64,000 nt of DNA from Parvibaculaceae bacterium PLY_AMNH_Bact1 (GTDB lineage Bacteria > Pseudomonadota > Alphaproteobacteria > Parvibaculales > Parvibaculaceae). The DNA is taken from assembly GCA_032881465.1 (NCBI GenBank), contig CP126168.1, forward strand, positions 3,659,501 to 3,723,500, read 5' to 3'. Below the pieces are notes generated by a model. It was not told the DNA's origin, made no database searches, and saw only the letters and a program-made list of their open reading frames with translations. This document shows positions 45,536-56,671 of this stretch, piece by piece (positions within the stretch are counted from its first letter, which is position 1; the number at the start of each line of letters is the position of its first letter). A program made the translations under genes and the position numbers.

Positions 45536-46258
45536 ATGTCAGAAAAACAAGCGCCGCCTGCCGATAGTACCGGTCGGCGGCGTCTTCTTTACGGGCGCCG
45601 ACAGGGCCATAAGCTGCGCAGCCATCAGGAAAACTTGATGGAGAACCTGCTGCCAAAGCTTGCCGTGCCGCTTGATCAGCACAGTCTTTCCCCGGCCTCT
45701 TTGTTTCACCCCCCTGTGGAGCAGGTCTGGTTGGAAATAGGGTTTGGCGGCGGTGAACATCTTGTGGCCCAGGCGGTGGCAAACCCGACTGTGGGGTTGA
45801 TCGGCTGCGAGCCATTCATCAACGGCGTTGCGAAGCTTCTGGCTGAGGTGGAGGCAAAAGAACTCACAAACGTGCGGATCCACCACAATGACGCGCGCGA
45901 CGTGCTTGAACGGTTGGAAAACGCCTCTTTAGACCGGGTTTTCCTGCTTTTCCCCGACCCCTGGCACAAAAAAAGACACCATAAGCGCCGCTTTGTGTCG
46001 TCAGAGACCCTGGATCATCTGGCGCGGATCATGAAAGACGGTGCTGAGTTTCGGGTCGCAACCGATATTAAGAACTATAGCCGATGGACGCTTCGCGAAA
46101 TCCGCGCCCATGGGCTCTTTGAGTGGCAGGCAGAATGCGCTGATGATTGGCGGACCCGTCCGGATGATTGGCCAGGGACCCGCTATGAAGCAAAAGCGGG
46201 CCGCGAAGGCCGGGTCCCGGTCTATCTGACCTTCCGACGCAAACCGCGCCAGACTTAA
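45536..46258 (+). CDS. trmB: tRNA (guanine46-N7)-methyltransferase TrmB
   Basis: Forms m7G46 in the tRNA variable loop using SAM. The 240-residue enzyme shows RRRLLYGRRQGHKLR and VWLEIGFGGGEHL near residue 62, NDARDVLERL, and the family signature FLLFPDPWHKKRHHKRRFV near 137-155. Short gap to metK suggests co-transcription. It precedes the rimP operon leader. Confidence 0.96.
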   Translation: MSEKQAPPADSTGRRRLLYGRRQGHKLRSHQENLMENLLPKLAVPLDQHSLSPASLFHPPVEQVWLEIGFGGGEHLVAQAVANPTVGLIGCEPFINGVAKLLAEVEAKELTNVRIHHNDARDVLERLENASLDRVFLLFPDPWHKKRHHKRRFVSSETLDHLARIMKDGAEFRVATDIKNYSRWTLREIRAHGLFEWQAECADDWRTRPDDWPGTRYEAKAGREGRVPVYLTFRRKPRQT

Positions 46259-46376
46259 ATCGAGGCCGAGGCGGAATAGAGACAAGGCCCGTTTCAATAA
46301 ACCGCTTGAAAGGCCCCCTTTCTGAGAGTAATGTGCACACGAATTTTCACATAGCAGGCCTAGCCTGATTGTTGAA

Positions 46377-46410
46377 AGTGGGAACTCCAGACCGGGGCCC
46401 CGCTTTTTTT
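46377..46410 (+). terminator. Intrinsic terminator/attenuator in front of rimP-nusA operon
   Basis: AGTGGG (46377-46382) pairs with CCCGCT (46399-46404, one G-T), and CTCC inside pairs with GGGG, capped by AGACC; seven T residues follow. It lies about 47 bp before the rimP start and about 120 bp after trmB, so it may end metK-trmB transcription, or work as an attenuator within a leader of the rimP operon. Confidence 0.8.
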
Positions 46411-46456
46411 GTTATCTGGGCTCCTGTTTTAGGGACCAGCCAAGGTTATTTGACGC

Positions 46457-47029
46457 GTGCAAAGCGAGAACAACATAGGAAAAACAAGCGACCGCAGCCA
46501 TCTGGTTGCGCCGGGCGCTGTTGCGAGCAGGATTGCAGACCTTCTCGAACCTGCCATTGTTGATCTGGGATTTGAGCTTGTGCGCGTGCGCCTGACGGGC
46601 GAAGGCGGCTCAGTCCTGCAGCTCATGGCAGAGAAGCCAGACGGCACCATGCAGGTTGAGGGGTGCGAAAGCGTCAGCCGCGCCGCATCGGCGATCCTCG
46701 ATGTGGAAGACCCGATCAAGAACAACTACACGCTGGAAGTTTCCTCTCCTGGCATTGGTCGTCCATTGACACGGGAAAAAGACTTTGACGTCTGGGCGGG
46801 CTTTGAAGCCAAGCTTGAACTTTCGGAAATGCTGGCAGGGCGGAAACGGTTCCGCGGTGTTTTGCAGGGCATGGAAGATGGTGAGGTGCTGCTGCGCATG
46901 GAGGTTGAAGGCCATGACGAACCTCAGATTGTGGGCCTGCCTTTCCGGCTTGTGAGTGATGCCCGGTTGGTGATGACCGACACATTGATTGAAGAAAGTG
47001 GAAAACGGCTCTCGGGAGCTGACACCTGA
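46457..47029 (+). CDS. rimP: Ribosome maturation factor RimP
   Basis: RimP assists assembly of the 30S subunit. GTG start at 46457 (190 aa). Two domains are visible: the N-terminal one with FELVRVRLTGEGGSVLQLMAEKPDG and the conserved LEVSSPGIGRPLTREKDF, and a C-terminal SH3-like one. It heads the rimP-nusA-ylxR-infB-rbfA-truB-rpsO-pnp run. A terminator-like hairpin precedes it. Confidence 0.94.
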   Translation: MQSENNIGKTSDRSHLVAPGAVASRIADLLEPAIVDLGFELVRVRLTGEGGSVLQLMAEKPDGTMQVEGCESVSRAASAILDVEDPIKNNYTLEVSSPGIGRPLTREKDFDVWAGFEAKLELSEMLAGRKRFRGVLQGMEDGEVLLRMEVEGHDEPQIVGLPFRLVSDARLVMTDTLIEESGKRLSGADT

Positions 47030-47085
47030 CGGTCAGGTGAAACTGACATAACGAATGCCTCTGAAATCGGACTGGAACGTCCTGG

Positions 47086-47143
47086 GGCTTAACATTAGCG
47101 CCTTCGGCGCGAGGCTTAACATTAGCGCCCTCGGCGCGAGGCT
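47086..47143 (+). repeat. Two tandem 27-bp units forming TTCG-type hairpins before nusA
   Basis: Units at 47086-47112 and 47113-47139 plus four bases of a third. Each has GGCTTAACATTA then GCGCC-YTC-GGCGC, which would make very stable short hairpins in RNA. They end about 20 bases before the nusA start and near its ribosome site, so they could shape nusA translation or termination in the rimP-nusA gap. Confidence 0.85.
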
Positions 47144-47160
47144 AAAACGGAGACGAGACA

Positions 47161-48825
47161 ATGGCTCAGGCTGTGAGCGCGAATAGATTGGAACTTCTGC
47201 AGATTGCTGATGCGGTCGCGCGGGAAAAATCGATCGAACGCGAACTGGTTCTTGAAGCAATGGCCGAGGCGATCCAGAAAGCGGCCAAGTCTCGCTACGG
47301 AGCGGAAAATGAAATTCGTGCCCGCATCGATCCAAACACCGGCGAGATCCGTCTTGTGCGGTTGCTCGATGTTGTGGACGTCATCGACAATGACGCAACA
47401 GAGATCACGGTTACAGATGCGCAGCGCCGGAACCCGGCAGCGCGCGTGGGCGACCTGATCGAAGATGAACTGCCACCGGTTGATTTCGGACGGATCGCAG
47501 CCCAGACCGCCAAGCAGGTCATCGTGCAGAAAGTGCGTGACGCCGAGCGGGAGCGCCAGTTTGAAGAGTACAAAGATCGCATCGGCGAGATCGTCCACGG
47601 CATCGTTAAGCGTGCTGAATATGGCAATGTCATTGTCGACCTGGGCCGCGGTGAGGGCATTGTTCGTCGTGATGAAGGCCTGCCGCGCGAAGCTTTCCGC
47701 GCAGGCGACCGTATCCGTGCCTACATTTACGATGTGCGCCGCGAACAGCGCGGACCACAGATCTTCCTGTCAAGAACGCATCCGCAGTTCATGGCGCAGC
47801 TCTTTGCTCAGGAAGTGCCGGAAATTTATGACGGCATCATTGATGTGCGTGCGGTCGCTCGCGATCCCGGTTCACGCGCAAAGATTGCCGTGACCTCAAA
47901 CGATCATTCCATTGACCCTGTCGGCGCCTGCGTGGGGATGCGCGGTAGCCGTGTGCAGGCCGTGGTGAATGAACTGCAGGGCGAGAAAATCGACATCATC
48001 CAATGGACGGATGATTTTGCAGGCTTCATCGTCAATGCACTGGCGCCGGCTGAAGTTGTGAAAGTTGTGCTCGACGAAGACGCGCAGCGTATTGAAGTTG
48101 TGGTTCCGGATGAACAATTGTCTCTGGCGATTGGTCGTCGTGGACAGAATGTGCGCCTGGCTTCACAGCTTACAGGTTGGGACATTGATATCCTGACCGA
48201 GGCTGAAGAATCTGAACGTCGTCAGGCTGAGTTCCTGCAACGCTCCGAAACCTTTATCCAGGCTTTTGATGTAGATGAAGTGATCGCGCAGTTGCTGGCG
48301 TCGGAGGGCTTCTCCACCGTTGAAGAAGTCGCATACGTGCCAGTAGAAGAAATTGCTGAGATCGAAGGTTTTGATGAAGAAACCGCGCAGGAAATTCAGA
48401 ACCGTGCCCTCGACTTTATCGATCGTCAGAATGCCGAATTCGATACCAAGCGTCGTGAATTGGGTGTGCAGGATGAAGTAACCGAAGTTCCAGGTGTGAC
48501 GACAGCGATGCTTGTTGCCTTCGGTGAAAACGAGATCAAGACCGTTGAGGACGTGGCGGGCTGTGTCACCGATGATCTGATCGGCTGGTATGAGCATGTT
48601 GACGGCGAGCGGACCCGGATGGATGGCATCCTGGACGGCTTCGACCTCGGTGCGGAAGAAGCCCAAGCTATGATCATGGCAGCCCGCGTGAAAGCAGGGT
48701 GGGTGACAGAAGAGGAGCTCGCTGCAGCTGCTGCGGCAGAAGCTGCTGAAGCAGAGGCGGAAGCTGAAGGAGAAGCAGATGGCGAAGCTGCCGAAGGTGA
48801 AGCGACACCGGAGGCTGAGGCATAG
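47161..48825 (+). CDS. nusA: Transcription termination/antitermination factor NusA
   Basis: NusA binds RNA polymerase and modulates pausing and termination. The 554-residue protein has the N-terminal RNAP-binding domain ([23 protein letters not shown]), S1 domain (about 137-200), KH1 and KH2 ([34 protein letters not shown]) and two C-terminal helix-hairpin-helix repeats. It ends with an Ala/Glu tail of about 30 residues, usual in alphaproteobacteria. Strong ribosome site with tandem hairpins just upstream. Confidence 0.97.
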   Translation: MAQAVSANRLELLQIADAVAREKSIERELVLEAMAEAIQKAAKSRYGAENEIRARIDPNTGEIRLVRLLDVVDVIDNDATEITVTDAQRRNPAARVGDLIEDELPPVDFGRIAAQTAKQVIVQKVRDAERERQFEEYKDRIGEIVHGIVKRAEYGNVIVDLGRGEGIVRRDEGLPREAFRAGDRIRAYIYDVRREQRGPQIFLSRTHPQFMAQLFAQEVPEIYDGIIDVRAVARDPGSRAKIAVTSNDHSIDPVGACVGMRGSRVQAVVNELQGEKIDIIQWTDDFAGFIVNALAPAEVVKVVLDEDAQRIEVVVPDEQLSLAIGRRGQNVRLASQLTGWDIDILTEAEESERRQAEFLQRSETFIQAFDVDEVIAQLLASEGFSTVEEVAYVPVEEIAEIEGFDEETAQEIQNRALDFIDRQNAEFDTKRRELGVQDEVTEVPGVTTAMLVAFGENEIKTVEDVAGCVTDDLIGWYEHVDGERTRMDGILDGFDLGAEEAQAMIMAARVKAGWVTEEELAAAAAAEAAEAEAEAEGEADGEAAEGEATPEAEA

Positions 48826-48848
48826 GTCGAAGGTTGAGGGGCGCGGCA

Positions 48849-49529
48849 ATGACTGCGACCCCGGCAAACGACCGTCCATCAGACGGGCCTGGTAAGGACA
48901 CACCTGGTCGGGGAAAACCCGGCACGGAAAAGTCTGAGCGTCGGTGTATCGCGACGGGCGAGAGCCACCCGAAGGCAGGGCTTATTCGCTTTGTTGTTGG
49001 GCCTGACGGCACTATTGGGCCAGATTTGGCGGAAAAGCTGCCCGGGCGCGGCATTTGGGTCACAGGGACCCGAGAAGCGCTCGATCAGGCAATCGCCAAG
49101 AAGGCATTTGCCAGAGCGGCAAAGCGACAGGTCACGGTCCCAGAAGGATTGGCAGACCTCGTAAAACGGCTTTTGGAGGCGCGTGCAGCAGAAACCTTAG
49201 GGTTGGCGCGGCGCTCAGGAGAGCTGATCATGGGCCTTGAACGGGCGTTCGAGACCCTCGACCGGGAACCGGTCGCATTGATGATTGAGGCGGTGGATGC
49301 AGGCCGAGATGGGGCCCGTAGGCTCCGCGCAAAGCTAAAAGCGGCGGATTTTAACGACCTGCCGGTGATACGAGGTCTCAGTTCTGCCCAAATGGGCTTG
49401 GCATTGGGGCGGTCAAATGTGGTACATGCAGCCCTGAAAACGGGACGTATGCAAGAAAAGGTGCTGGCGGACTTTGCCAGACTGGCAGCCTGGAACGATC
49501 AGACAGATCCGGGCGACGTAAAGGAATAG
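48849..49529 (+). CDS. YlxR-type RNA-binding protein fused to L7Ae-like domain
   Basis: From ATG at 48849 (TTG at 48834 also possible), 226 aa. N-terminal DUF448/YlxR domain ([24 protein letters not shown]) and a C-terminal L7Ae/eL30-like part ([29 protein letters not shown]). This two-domain form is common in alphaproteobacteria and lies between nusA and infB. It probably binds RNA; exact role unknown. Confidence 0.92.
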   Translation: MTATPANDRPSDGPGKDTPGRGKPGTEKSERRCIATGESHPKAGLIRFVVGPDGTIGPDLAEKLPGRGIWVTGTREALDQAIAKKAFARAAKRQVTVPEGLADLVKRLLEARAAETLGLARRSGELIMGLERAFETLDREPVALMIEAVDAGRDGARRLRAKLKAADFNDLPVIRGLSSAQMGLALGRSNVVHAALKTGRMQEKVLADFARLAAWNDQTDPGDVKE

Positions 49530-49530
49530 A

Positions 49531-52128
49531 ATGAGCGATCAGACGGACGACGGCGAACGGAAGCCAGCAGGCGGGAAAACTCTCAGCCTGAAGCGGACGG
49601 TGGACTCTGGCCATGTGCGCCAGAACATTTCGCATGGCCGCTCCAAATCGGTTGTCGTTGAGACAAAGCGGAAGCGCACGATCAAGCCAACAGGCAAGGC
49701 AGCACCGGCGACAGAAGAAAAGAAAGTCGCGACACCAACGCCGAAAACTGTGGTGAAAAAACCGGCTGCGCCGAAACCCGCAGCGCCGAAGGCAGCCGCA
49801 CCTGCACCTGCTCCGAAAAAAGATCGCAGCGGCATGGTGCTACGCACCCTGACGGAAGAAGAAAAGAAAGCCCGTGGTCGTGCGCTTGATATGGCGCGCG
49901 TGCGGGAAGAAGAAGATCGTAAACGCGCAGAGATTGAAGCTGTTCGACGTGCCGAAGAAGACAAAGTCCGGGCAAAAGAACAAGCCGAAGCTGCTAAGCG
50001 TGAAGCTGAAGAAGCAAAGCGGCTTAAGGCTGAAGAAGAAGCCAAGAAGCAGGCCGAAGTTGAAGCACAAAAGCGCCTCGATGCGACGCCACCACCGCCG
50101 CCAGGTGAAGAGACAAAACCTGCTGCGAAGACAGCACCGAAAACCGCCAAGGCAGACGACAAGAAGCCTCGGGGTCGTCCAGGCGACGCGCGTCCGACGC
50201 CAACGCCTACACGTCGCAACGAGCCTCGCCGTCGTACCGGCAAGCTGACCATCGATAGTGCACTTCGTGGGTCAGATGGGGACCGACAGAAATCTCTTGC
50301 TGCCATGCGCCGTCGCGCAGAGCGTGAGAAAAAGAAAGCGATGGGCCAGACTGGTCCTGCTGCCAAAGTTGTCCGCGAAGTTGTGATCCCCGAAGCGATC
50401 ACAGTTCAGGACCTTGCCAACCGGATGGCTGAGCGCGCCGTTGACGTGATCAAGATCCTGATGAAACAGGGTGAGATGGTCACCATCAATGATGTGATCG
50501 ACAGCGACTCTGCACAACTCATTGCCGAAGAGCTCGGTCATACTGTGAAGCGTGTGTCGGAGGCAGACGTTGAAGAAGGTCTGGTGACCGATGACGACAC
50601 GGATGAAGTGAAACAGCCGCGTGCACCGGTTGTCACCGTGATGGGTCACGTTGACCATGGTAAGACCTCGCTGCTGGATGCGCTTCGCCAGACAGATGTC
50701 GTTGCCGGTGAAGCCGGTGGCATCACCCAGCACATCGGCGCCTATCAGGTGAACATGGAGTCCGGGGACAAGATCACGTTCCTGGATACGCCGGGTCATG
50801 AAGCCTTTACCTCCATGCGTGCGCGTGGTGCAAAATCAACCGATATCGTCATTTTGGTGGTTGCCGCCGACGATGGTGTGATGCCTCAGACAATTGAGGC
50901 GATCAATCATGCCAAAGCGGCTGAGGTGCCGATCATTGTTGCCATCAATAAGTGCGACAAGCCGGCAGCTGAGCCACAGCGTGTGAAGAATGAACTTTTG
51001 CAGCACGAAATTTTCGTGGAAGACATGGGTGGGGACATCCAGGCGGTTGAAGTTTCAGCGCATACGAAAGAGGGTCTCGATAAGCTGGAAGAAGCCATCG
51101 TGCTTCAGGCTGAAATTCTTGAACTCAAAGCGAACGCGGAACGTCCGGGCGAGGGCGTGATCGTGGAAGCCAAGCTCGACAAGGGCCGGGGCCCCGTGGG
51201 CACACTGCTTGTTCAGCGCGGCACACTCGCGGTTGGCGATATTCTCGTGGCGGGCGCTGAATGGGGTAAAGTTCGTGCGCTCATTAATGACCGCGGTGAA
51301 AGCGTTGAAAGTGCAGGACCATCACAGCCGGTGGAAGTGCTCGGTCTGAACGGCACGCCGGAAGCTGGTGACGTCTTTGTTGTCGTCGAAAATGAAGCCC
51401 GTGCCCGCGAAGTGGCTGACTATCGTCAGCGCATGCAACGCGATAAGCGTGTGGGCGGTTCTGGACGGACGTCACTTGATCAGATGTTGACCCAGCTTAA
51501 GGAAGCAGATCGTCAGGAACTTCCGATTGTTGTGAAGTCTGATGTTCAGGGCTCTTCAGAAGCCATCGTTCAGGCCATGGAGAAACTTGGAACTGACGAA
51601 GTCTCTGCCAAAATCGTCCATTCCGGCGTTGGCGGGATCACGGAAGCAGACGTCACCTTGGCCGACGCCTCGGGTGCACCCGTAATCGGCTTTAACGTGC
51701 GCGCAAATGCACAGGCAAGAAGCGCTGCGCGCGCAACAGGTATTGAGATCCGCTACTACTCGGTGATCTACGATCTGGTTGACGATGTGAAAGCGGCCAT
51801 GTCTGGCCTCTTGTCGCCGGAGATACGCGAAACATTCAATGGCAACGCCGAAATTCTCGAAGTGTTCAACATTTCGAAAGTGGGCCGCATTGCAGGGTGT
51901 AAAATCACGGAAGGCACCGTGAAGCGCGGATCGAAAGTACGCCTCATTCGCGACGATGTTGTGATCCATGAAGGCACACTGTCTACGCTGAAGCGCTTCA
52001 AGGACGAAGTGAAAGAAGTTGGTGGCGGCCAGGAATGTGGCATGAGCTTCGAGAACTATCAGGACATGCGTGTTGGTGATGTGATCGAGTGCTTCGATGT
52101 GGAATCGATTGCTCGCTCGCTCGAGTAG
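49531..52128 (+). CDS. infB: Translation initiation factor IF-2
   Basis: IF-2 brings fMet-tRNA to the 30S subunit and promotes subunit joining. The 865-residue protein has a long basic/charged N-terminus (Lys/Ala/Glu-rich, about residues 20-270), the IF2_N-type helix, the GTPase with [14 protein letters not shown] near 371, DTPGHEAF near 418 and NKCD near 471, then domains II-IV ([19 protein letters not shown]). It starts 1 bp after the ylxR stop. Confidence 0.97.
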   Translation: MSDQTDDGERKPAGGKTLSLKRTVDSGHVRQNISHGRSKSVVVETKRKRTIKPTGKAAPATEEKKVATPTPKTVVKKPAAPKPAAPKAAAPAPAPKKDRSGMVLRTLTEEEKKARGRALDMARVREEEDRKRAEIEAVRRAEEDKVRAKEQAEAAKREAEEAKRLKAEEEAKKQAEVEAQKRLDATPPPPPGEETKPAAKTAPKTAKADDKKPRGRPGDARPTPTPTRRNEPRRRTGKLTIDSALRGSDGDRQKSLAAMRRRAEREKKKAMGQTGPAAKVVREVVIPEAITVQDLANRMAERAVDVIKILMKQGEMVTINDVIDSDSAQLIAEELGHTVKRVSEADVEEGLVTDDDTDEVKQPRAPVVTVMGHVDHGKTSLLDALRQTDVVAGEAGGITQHIGAYQVNMESGDKITFLDTPGHEAFTSMRARGAKSTDIVILVVAADDGVMPQTIEAINHAKAAEVPIIVAINKCDKPAAEPQRVKNELLQHEIFVEDMGGDIQAVEVSAHTKEGLDKLEEAIVLQAEILELKANAERPGEGVIVEAKLDKGRGPVGTLLVQRGTLAVGDILVAGAEWGKVRALINDRGESVESAGPSQPVEVLGLNGTPEAGDVFVVVENEARAREVADYRQRMQRDKRVGGSGRTSLDQMLTQLKEADRQELPIVVKSDVQGSSEAIVQAMEKLGTDEVSAKIVHSGVGGITEADVTLADASGAPVIGFNVRANAQARSAARATGIEIRYYSVIYDLVDDVKAAMSGLLSPEIRETFNGNAEILEVFNISKVGRIAGCKITEGTVKRGSKVRLIRDDVVIHEGTLSTLKRFKDEVKEVGGGQECGMSFENYQDMRVGDVIECFDVESIARSLE

Positions 52129-52203
52129 CGGCACTCGATTTGAGGCGCCCGATTGGAGGCCTCGAGCTGATCTAGTTCGTAACTGAGAGTAAAGTTACAT
52201 GAG

Positions 52204-52240
52204 GGCTGCCTGGCTGGAGCTGGGCAGTCTTCTCCTTTTT
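52204..52240 (+). terminator. Hairpin and T-rich stretch between infB and rbfA
   Basis: GGCTGCC (52204-52210) pairs with GGCAGTC (52223-52229, one G-T) and is followed by a T-rich run. It looks like a weak intrinsic terminator inside the operon. GTAAC/GTTAC just upstream (52179-52198) form another small stem. Partial read-through into rbfA is inferred. Confidence 0.55.
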
Positions 52241-52253
52241 GAGATGAAGAGAT

Positions 52254-52715
52254 ATGAGCCAACGTCGTAAAGGCACCATCAAAGCCCCATCAGGCAGAGC
52301 CCCAAGCCAGCGACAGCTGCGCATTGGAGAGTTATTGCGGGCTGCCCTGTCGGAGATCTTCACCCGTCGCGATGTGCTGGACCCTGTTTTGAGAGAAGCC
52401 ATTATCACTGTGTCGGAAGTCCGGGCGAGCCCGGATCTGAAAAACGCGGTGGCTTACGTCGTGCCTTTGGGCCACGACGATCCCACATCGGTGGTAGATG
52501 CCCTCAATAAGGCGAAGAGGTTCTTTCGCGGAGAGGTTTCGCGGGCAGTAACCCTGAAGCACATGCCTGACCTCACCTTTGCAGCGGACACGACGTTCGA
52601 TTATGCCGAGAGCGTCGACGCCATGCTGAGTTCCCCGAACGTTGCACGTGATCTGAAAGACCCGGCATTTGACCCAGAATCTGATCCAGAATCAGATATT
52701 GGCGGTGAGGGCTAA
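52254..52715 (+). CDS. rbfA: Ribosome-binding factor A
   Basis: RbfA binds the 30S subunit during late maturation and cold adaptation. The 153-residue protein has SQRQLRIGELLRAALSEIF at the start, VSEVRASPDLKNAVAYVVPLG near residue 60 and KHMPDLTFAADTTFDYAESVDAML near 103. The C-terminal Asp/Glu tail repeats PESD. Ends 3 bp before truB. Confidence 0.95.
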   Translation: MSQRRKGTIKAPSGRAPSQRQLRIGELLRAALSEIFTRRDVLDPVLREAIITVSEVRASPDLKNAVAYVVPLGHDDPTSVVDALNKAKRFFRGEVSRAVTLKHMPDLTFAADTTFDYAESVDAMLSSPNVARDLKDPAFDPESDPESDIGGEG

Positions 52716-52718
52716 GGC

Positions 52719-53690
52719 GTGGGGCGACGCAAGAAGGGTGATCCGGTTTCTGGCTGGGTGATTGTCGACAAGCCTGTGGGCCCGACATCCACTCAAGTTG
52801 TGGGTGCTGTACGCCGTGCGTTTAACGCCCAAAAAGCCGGTCATGCGGGGACGTTAGACCCCTTGGCCGAAGGCATCCTGCCTATTGCACTTGGCGAGGC
52901 CACCAAAACCATTCCATTCGTGGTCGACAGCGAGAAGGTATACCGCTTTACCGTGAAATGGGGGGCGGCCACGACCACTGACGATGCCGAAGGGGAGATT
53001 GTCCAATCAAGCGACGAACGGCCTGAGAGAGGCGCCATAGAGGCCGCTTTGGAGGGTTTTTTGGGCGATATCGAGCAGGTGCCGCCCCAATTCTCCGCCA
53101 TCAAGGTGGACGGCGAGCGGGCCTATGATATCGCTCGAGACGGTGAGAGGGTGGAGTTGAAATCGCGACAGGTCTCCATCTATGAAGCAGAGCTTCTGGA
53201 GGTACCCGACCTAGACCATGCCGCCTTCGAGATTGTGTGCTCAAAGGGCACCTATGTGAGGGCGCTCGCCCGCGATTTAGGGGAGGTTTTGGGCTGTTTT
53301 GGCCATGTTGTGGCCTTGCGGCGCCTCTCGACCGGACCTTTTGGCGAAGACCTGTCGATTTCGCTGGATAAACTCAAAGAGTTCGGCAATAGTGCCGCCG
53401 CTCGCCCGACCTTGTGGGCCCATCTTCATCCGCTTGAGACCGCGCTGGACGACATCCCGGCGGTGGCCGTAAGCGATCAAGATGCAGCTCGATTGAAGCA
53501 GGGACAGGCGATTTTGTTACGCGGCCGTGATGCTCCGGTATTGGAGGGGGTAGCCCTCACCGTTGCAGGCGGCACGCCGGTTGCCCTGGCAGAGTATGAC
53601 CGGGGTGAATTGAAGCCGGTCCGCGTTTTTAACCTGACCGATCAGGGCTTTACTCGGACGTCGCATGCGGCATCCGGCGAAGGGTCCTGA
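52719..53690 (+). CDS. truB: tRNA pseudouridine55 synthase TruB
   Basis: Makes pseudouridine-55 in the T-loop of tRNAs. The 323-residue enzyme has [17 protein letters not shown], the catalytic motif [21 protein letters not shown] (Asp near residue 48) and [13 protein letters not shown] near 174. GTG start 3 bp after rbfA. The truB-rpsO-pnp order is conserved across proteobacteria. Confidence 0.96.
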   Translation: MGRRKKGDPVSGWVIVDKPVGPTSTQVVGAVRRAFNAQKAGHAGTLDPLAEGILPIALGEATKTIPFVVDSEKVYRFTVKWGAATTTDDAEGEIVQSSDERPERGAIEAALEGFLGDIEQVPPQFSAIKVDGERAYDIARDGERVELKSRQVSIYEAELLEVPDLDHAAFEIVCSKGTYVRALARDLGEVLGCFGHVVALRRLSTGPFGEDLSISLDKLKEFGNSAAARPTLWAHLHPLETALDDIPAVAVSDQDAARLKQGQAILLRGRDAPVLEGVALTVAGGTPVALAEYDRGELKPVRVFNLTDQGFTRTSHAASGEGS

Positions 53691-53731
53691 AGTCTCCCGG
53701 GAATTTCCCGGTCTATTTTAAGGAGTTGCCG

Positions 53732-54001
53732 ATGTCGATCTCAGCCGATCGCAAGCAAGAACTGATTAAAGAATTCGCCCAAGGTGAGGGTGATACCGGT
53801 TCGCCGGAAGTACAGGTTGCTATCCTCACAGAACGGATCACCAATCTGACCGACCATTTCAAAACTCATGGCAAGGACAATCATTCCCGCCGTGGCCTTC
53901 TGAAAATGGTGAGCCAGCGCCGTCGTTTGCTCGACTATGTAAAGGGCAAAGAACAGGCGCGTTACGAAGCGTTGATCAAACGCCTCGGTATCCGGAGATA
54001 A
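53732..54001 (+). CDS. rpsO: 30S ribosomal protein S15
   Basis: S15, a primary 16S rRNA-binding protein. ATG at 53732 with AAGGAG seven bases ahead gives 89 aa, the exact family length. Motifs: [43 protein letters not shown] and the ending RLGIRR. It lies between truB and pnp. Autoregulation by an mRNA pseudoknot is known in E. coli; not visible by eye here. Confidence 0.98.
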   Translation: MSISADRKQELIKEFAQGEGDTGSPEVQVAILTERITNLTDHFKTHGKDNHSRRGLLKMVSQRRRLLDYVKGKEQARYEALIKRLGIRR

Positions 54002-54311
54002 GAGAGGGGCCTTGGCTTCTCGAACCATGAAACAGCGTTCGCTCCAAACTGGACCGAGCGCTTTTCGTGTTTCTCTACTGTCTAGTGATTACGAGTAAAA
54101 GAGACTCTGTCAGTTTGACGCGGACCCATTCGAAACTGCCCTCAACGCTTCAGTCTCTTGAGCATCTGGGCAAACGAAATTTCGGAAGGTTCTCGTCCAC
54201 AATCCGGCCGCTGACATGAAAGCGGCATAACCGACGCGCCACACATTCGGCCAAACAAACCGACCCGGATGTGATGATATGAAAACTGAAGGCGCAAATT
54301 AGGAAACTGAA
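54002..54311 (+). promoter_or_regulatory. rpsO-pnp intergenic leader with hairpins
   Basis: A 310-bp gap without a convincing gene. Near its start CGCTC (54040) pairs with GAGCG (54056) followed by TTTT, a possible weak rpsO terminator. A GACTC site is at 54103 and a TTGACG box at 54115. A perfect GCCGCT/AGCGGC hairpin (54207-54226) lies 85 bp before pnp. In E. coli RNase III cuts a pnp leader hairpin for autoregulation; a like role here is only an idea. Confidence 0.5.
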
Positions 54312-56516
54312 ATGTTTGATATTGTCCGAGAGGAAATTGAATGGGGCGGACGGCCCCTCATCATCGAAACGGGTAAGGTAGCCCGTCAGGCGGATGGCGC
54401 CGTGATGGTGACGTATGGCGAGACAACAGTGCTCGCAACTGCGGTGGCTGAGCGTCAGCCAAAACCGGGATTGGACTTTTTCCCGCTTACCGTGAACTAC
54501 CAGGAAAAAACATATGCTGCCGGTAAGATCCCTGGCGGCTTCTTTAAGCGTGAAGGTCGCCCGAGTGAAAAAGAAACGCTCGTCTGTCGTCTGATTGACC
54601 GGCCAATCCGCCCGCTCTTCCATAAGAGCTTCAAAAACGAAACGCAGATCATTGCGACTGTGATCTCTCACGACATGGAAAACGATCCAGATATCGTTGC
54701 CATGGTCGCAACCTCTGCAGCGCTCACCATTTCTGGGATCCCTTTCATGGGCCCGATTGGTGCTGCACGCGTTGGGTACACAGACGGTGAATATGTCCTC
54801 AACCCAATGATCGACGATCTTGGCGAGAGCGATCTTGATCTCGTGGTGGCAGGTACAGAAGACGCGGTTCTGATGGTTGAATCAGAAGCGAAGGAACTGC
54901 CAGAAGACGTCATGCTCGGCGCGGTGATGTTCGGTCACGAAGGCTTCCAGCCTGTGATCGATGCAATCATCCGACTTGCAGAGAAAGCTGCAAAAGAACC
55001 TCGTGCGATTGCCGAAGAAGACACAAGCGAACTTGATGGCAAGGTTACAGCTCTCGTTGAAGCAGACCTCGTAGCGGCATACTCTATTGCCGATAAGATG
55101 GAGCGTCAGGCCAAAGTGTCTGAAGCCCGCGATAAAGCAATGGCGGCGCTCGCAAACGAAGAAGACGAAAATGCCTACCCTGCCAACAAGGTGGGTGGAT
55201 CCTTTAAGGGCGTCGAAAAGAAAATCGTTCGTGGCTCTATCATCAAAACATCCAAGCGTATTGATGGTCGTGACCTTGATACTGTGCGCCCGATTGTTTC
55301 AGAAGTTGGCATCCTGCCACGTACACACGGTTCAGCGCTCTTCACACGCGGTGAAACACAGGGTCTTGTTGTTGCAACTCTGGGAACAGGCGATGATGAG
55401 CAGTTCATTGACGCCCTGGAAGGCACGTACAAAGAGAACTTCCTGTTGCACTACAACTTCCCGCCTTACTCCGTTGGGGAAACAGGTCGTGTGGGTTTCA
55501 CAGGCCGTCGCGAAGTTGGGCACGGCAAGCTCGCCTGGCGGGCGCTCCGCGCTGTTCTGCCAACACGCGAAGACTTCCCTTACACAATTCGTCTCGTTTC
55601 TGAGATCACGGAGTCCAACGGATCGTCTTCCATGGCAACCGTTTGCGGATCATCTCTTGCGATGATGGATGCTGGTGTGCCTCTGGTACGCCCTGTGGCC
55701 GGTATTGCCATGGGTCTCATCAAGGAAGATGACGGCGTAGCTGTTCTCTCTGACATTCTGGGCGACGAAGATCACCTCGGCGACATGGACTTTAAGGTTG
55801 CTGGGTCTGAAGACGGCATCACGTCCCTGCAGATGGACATCAAGATCACCGGGATCACCAAAGACATCATGCAGACCGCACTTGACCAGGCGAAGGGTGG
55901 CCGGCTGCATATTCTTGGTGAGATGGCGAAAGCGATCTCCGAAGGCCGTGAAGAACTTGGTGAATATGCACCGCGCATTGAAACCATGACGGTTCCAACG
56001 GACAAAATCCGCGACGTCATCGGCGCTGGCGGTAAAGTCATCCGTCAGATCGTTGAAGAAACCGGTGCCAAGGTCGACATTAATGACGAAGGCATTGTCA
56101 AAGTGTCTTCCTCTGATGGCGCAAGCATCAAGGCGGCGATCGACTGGATCACCGGCATCACAGCTGAGCCAGAAGTGGGCGTCATCTACAAAGGCACGGT
56201 CGTAAAGACAGTGGACTTTGGCGCATTCGTGAACTTCTTCGGACCAAAAGACGGCCTGGTTCACATTTCGCAGCTTGAGCCGCGCAAAGTGGCCCAGGTC
56301 ACCGACGTGGTGAAGGAAGGCGACGAAGTCTTTGTGAAGCTCTTGGGCTTCGACGATCGTGGCAAGGTTCGCCTCTCCATGAAGGTCGTTAATCAGGAAA
56401 CGGGTGAAGAAATTCCTCGCGAAGAAGGCGACAAAGCCGAAGGGGGCGAAAAGTCCGATGGTGATAAGCCACGCCGTCCACGTCGTCGGAAACCTGCGGA
56501 AGAAAAATCCGAATAA
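54312..56516 (+). CDS. pnp: Polyribonucleotide nucleotidyltransferase (PNPase)
   Basis: Phosphorolytic 3'-to-5' exoribonuclease and degradosome member. The 734-residue protein has two RNase PH domains ([18 protein letters not shown]; the second active core with [17 protein letters not shown] near 433), a helical linker, a KH domain ([22 protein letters not shown] near 572) and an S1 domain ([18 protein letters not shown]). The C-terminus is a basic Arg/Lys-rich tail. A strong terminator follows. Confidence 0.98.
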   Translation: MFDIVREEIEWGGRPLIIETGKVARQADGAVMVTYGETTVLATAVAERQPKPGLDFFPLTVNYQEKTYAAGKIPGGFFKREGRPSEKETLVCRLIDRPIRPLFHKSFKNETQIIATVISHDMENDPDIVAMVATSAALTISGIPFMGPIGAARVGYTDGEYVLNPMIDDLGESDLDLVVAGTEDAVLMVESEAKELPEDVMLGAVMFGHEGFQPVIDAIIRLAEKAAKEPRAIAEEDTSELDGKVTALVEADLVAAYSIADKMERQAKVSEARDKAMAALANEEDENAYPANKVGGSFKGVEKKIVRGSIIKTSKRIDGRDLDTVRPIVSEVGILPRTHGSALFTRGETQGLVVATLGTGDDEQFIDALEGTYKENFLLHYNFPPYSVGETGRVGFTGRREVGHGKLAWRALRAVLPTREDFPYTIRLVSEITESNGSSSMATVCGSSLAMMDAGVPLVRPVAGIAMGLIKEDDGVAVLSDILGDEDHLGDMDFKVAGSEDGITSLQMDIKITGITKDIMQTALDQAKGGRLHILGEMAKAISEGREELGEYAPRIETMTVPTDKIRDVIGAGGKVIRQIVEETGAKVDINDEGIVKVSSSDGASIKAAIDWITGITAEPEVGVIYKGTVVKTVDFGAFVNFFGPKDGLVHISQLEPRKVAQVTDVVKEGDEVFVKLLGFDDRGKVRLSMKVVNQETGEEIPREEGDKAEGGEKSDGDKPRRPRRRKPAEEKSE

Positions 56517-56550
56517 GTCTTGGCGACATGACGCCAACGCGACAAGATAA

Positions 56551-56578
56551 AGGGCTCCCTTGCGGGGGCCCTTTTTTT
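56551..56578 (+). terminator. Rho-independent terminator after pnp
   Basis: GGGCTCCC and GGGGGCCC pair around TTGC (one G-T), followed by seven T residues. A separate perfect stem TTGGCG-ACATGA-CGCCAA lies just before it (56520-56537). This closes the long rimP-pnp transcription unit. Confidence 0.93.
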
Positions 56579-56671
56579 CGTTGGGGGAGACGTTTCTAGA
56601 CAGTTTGGAAACGGTTCCTGATGGAAAATGATAGCGACGCAAAGGCTCGGGAATTAAGAGGGATGTGGGGC

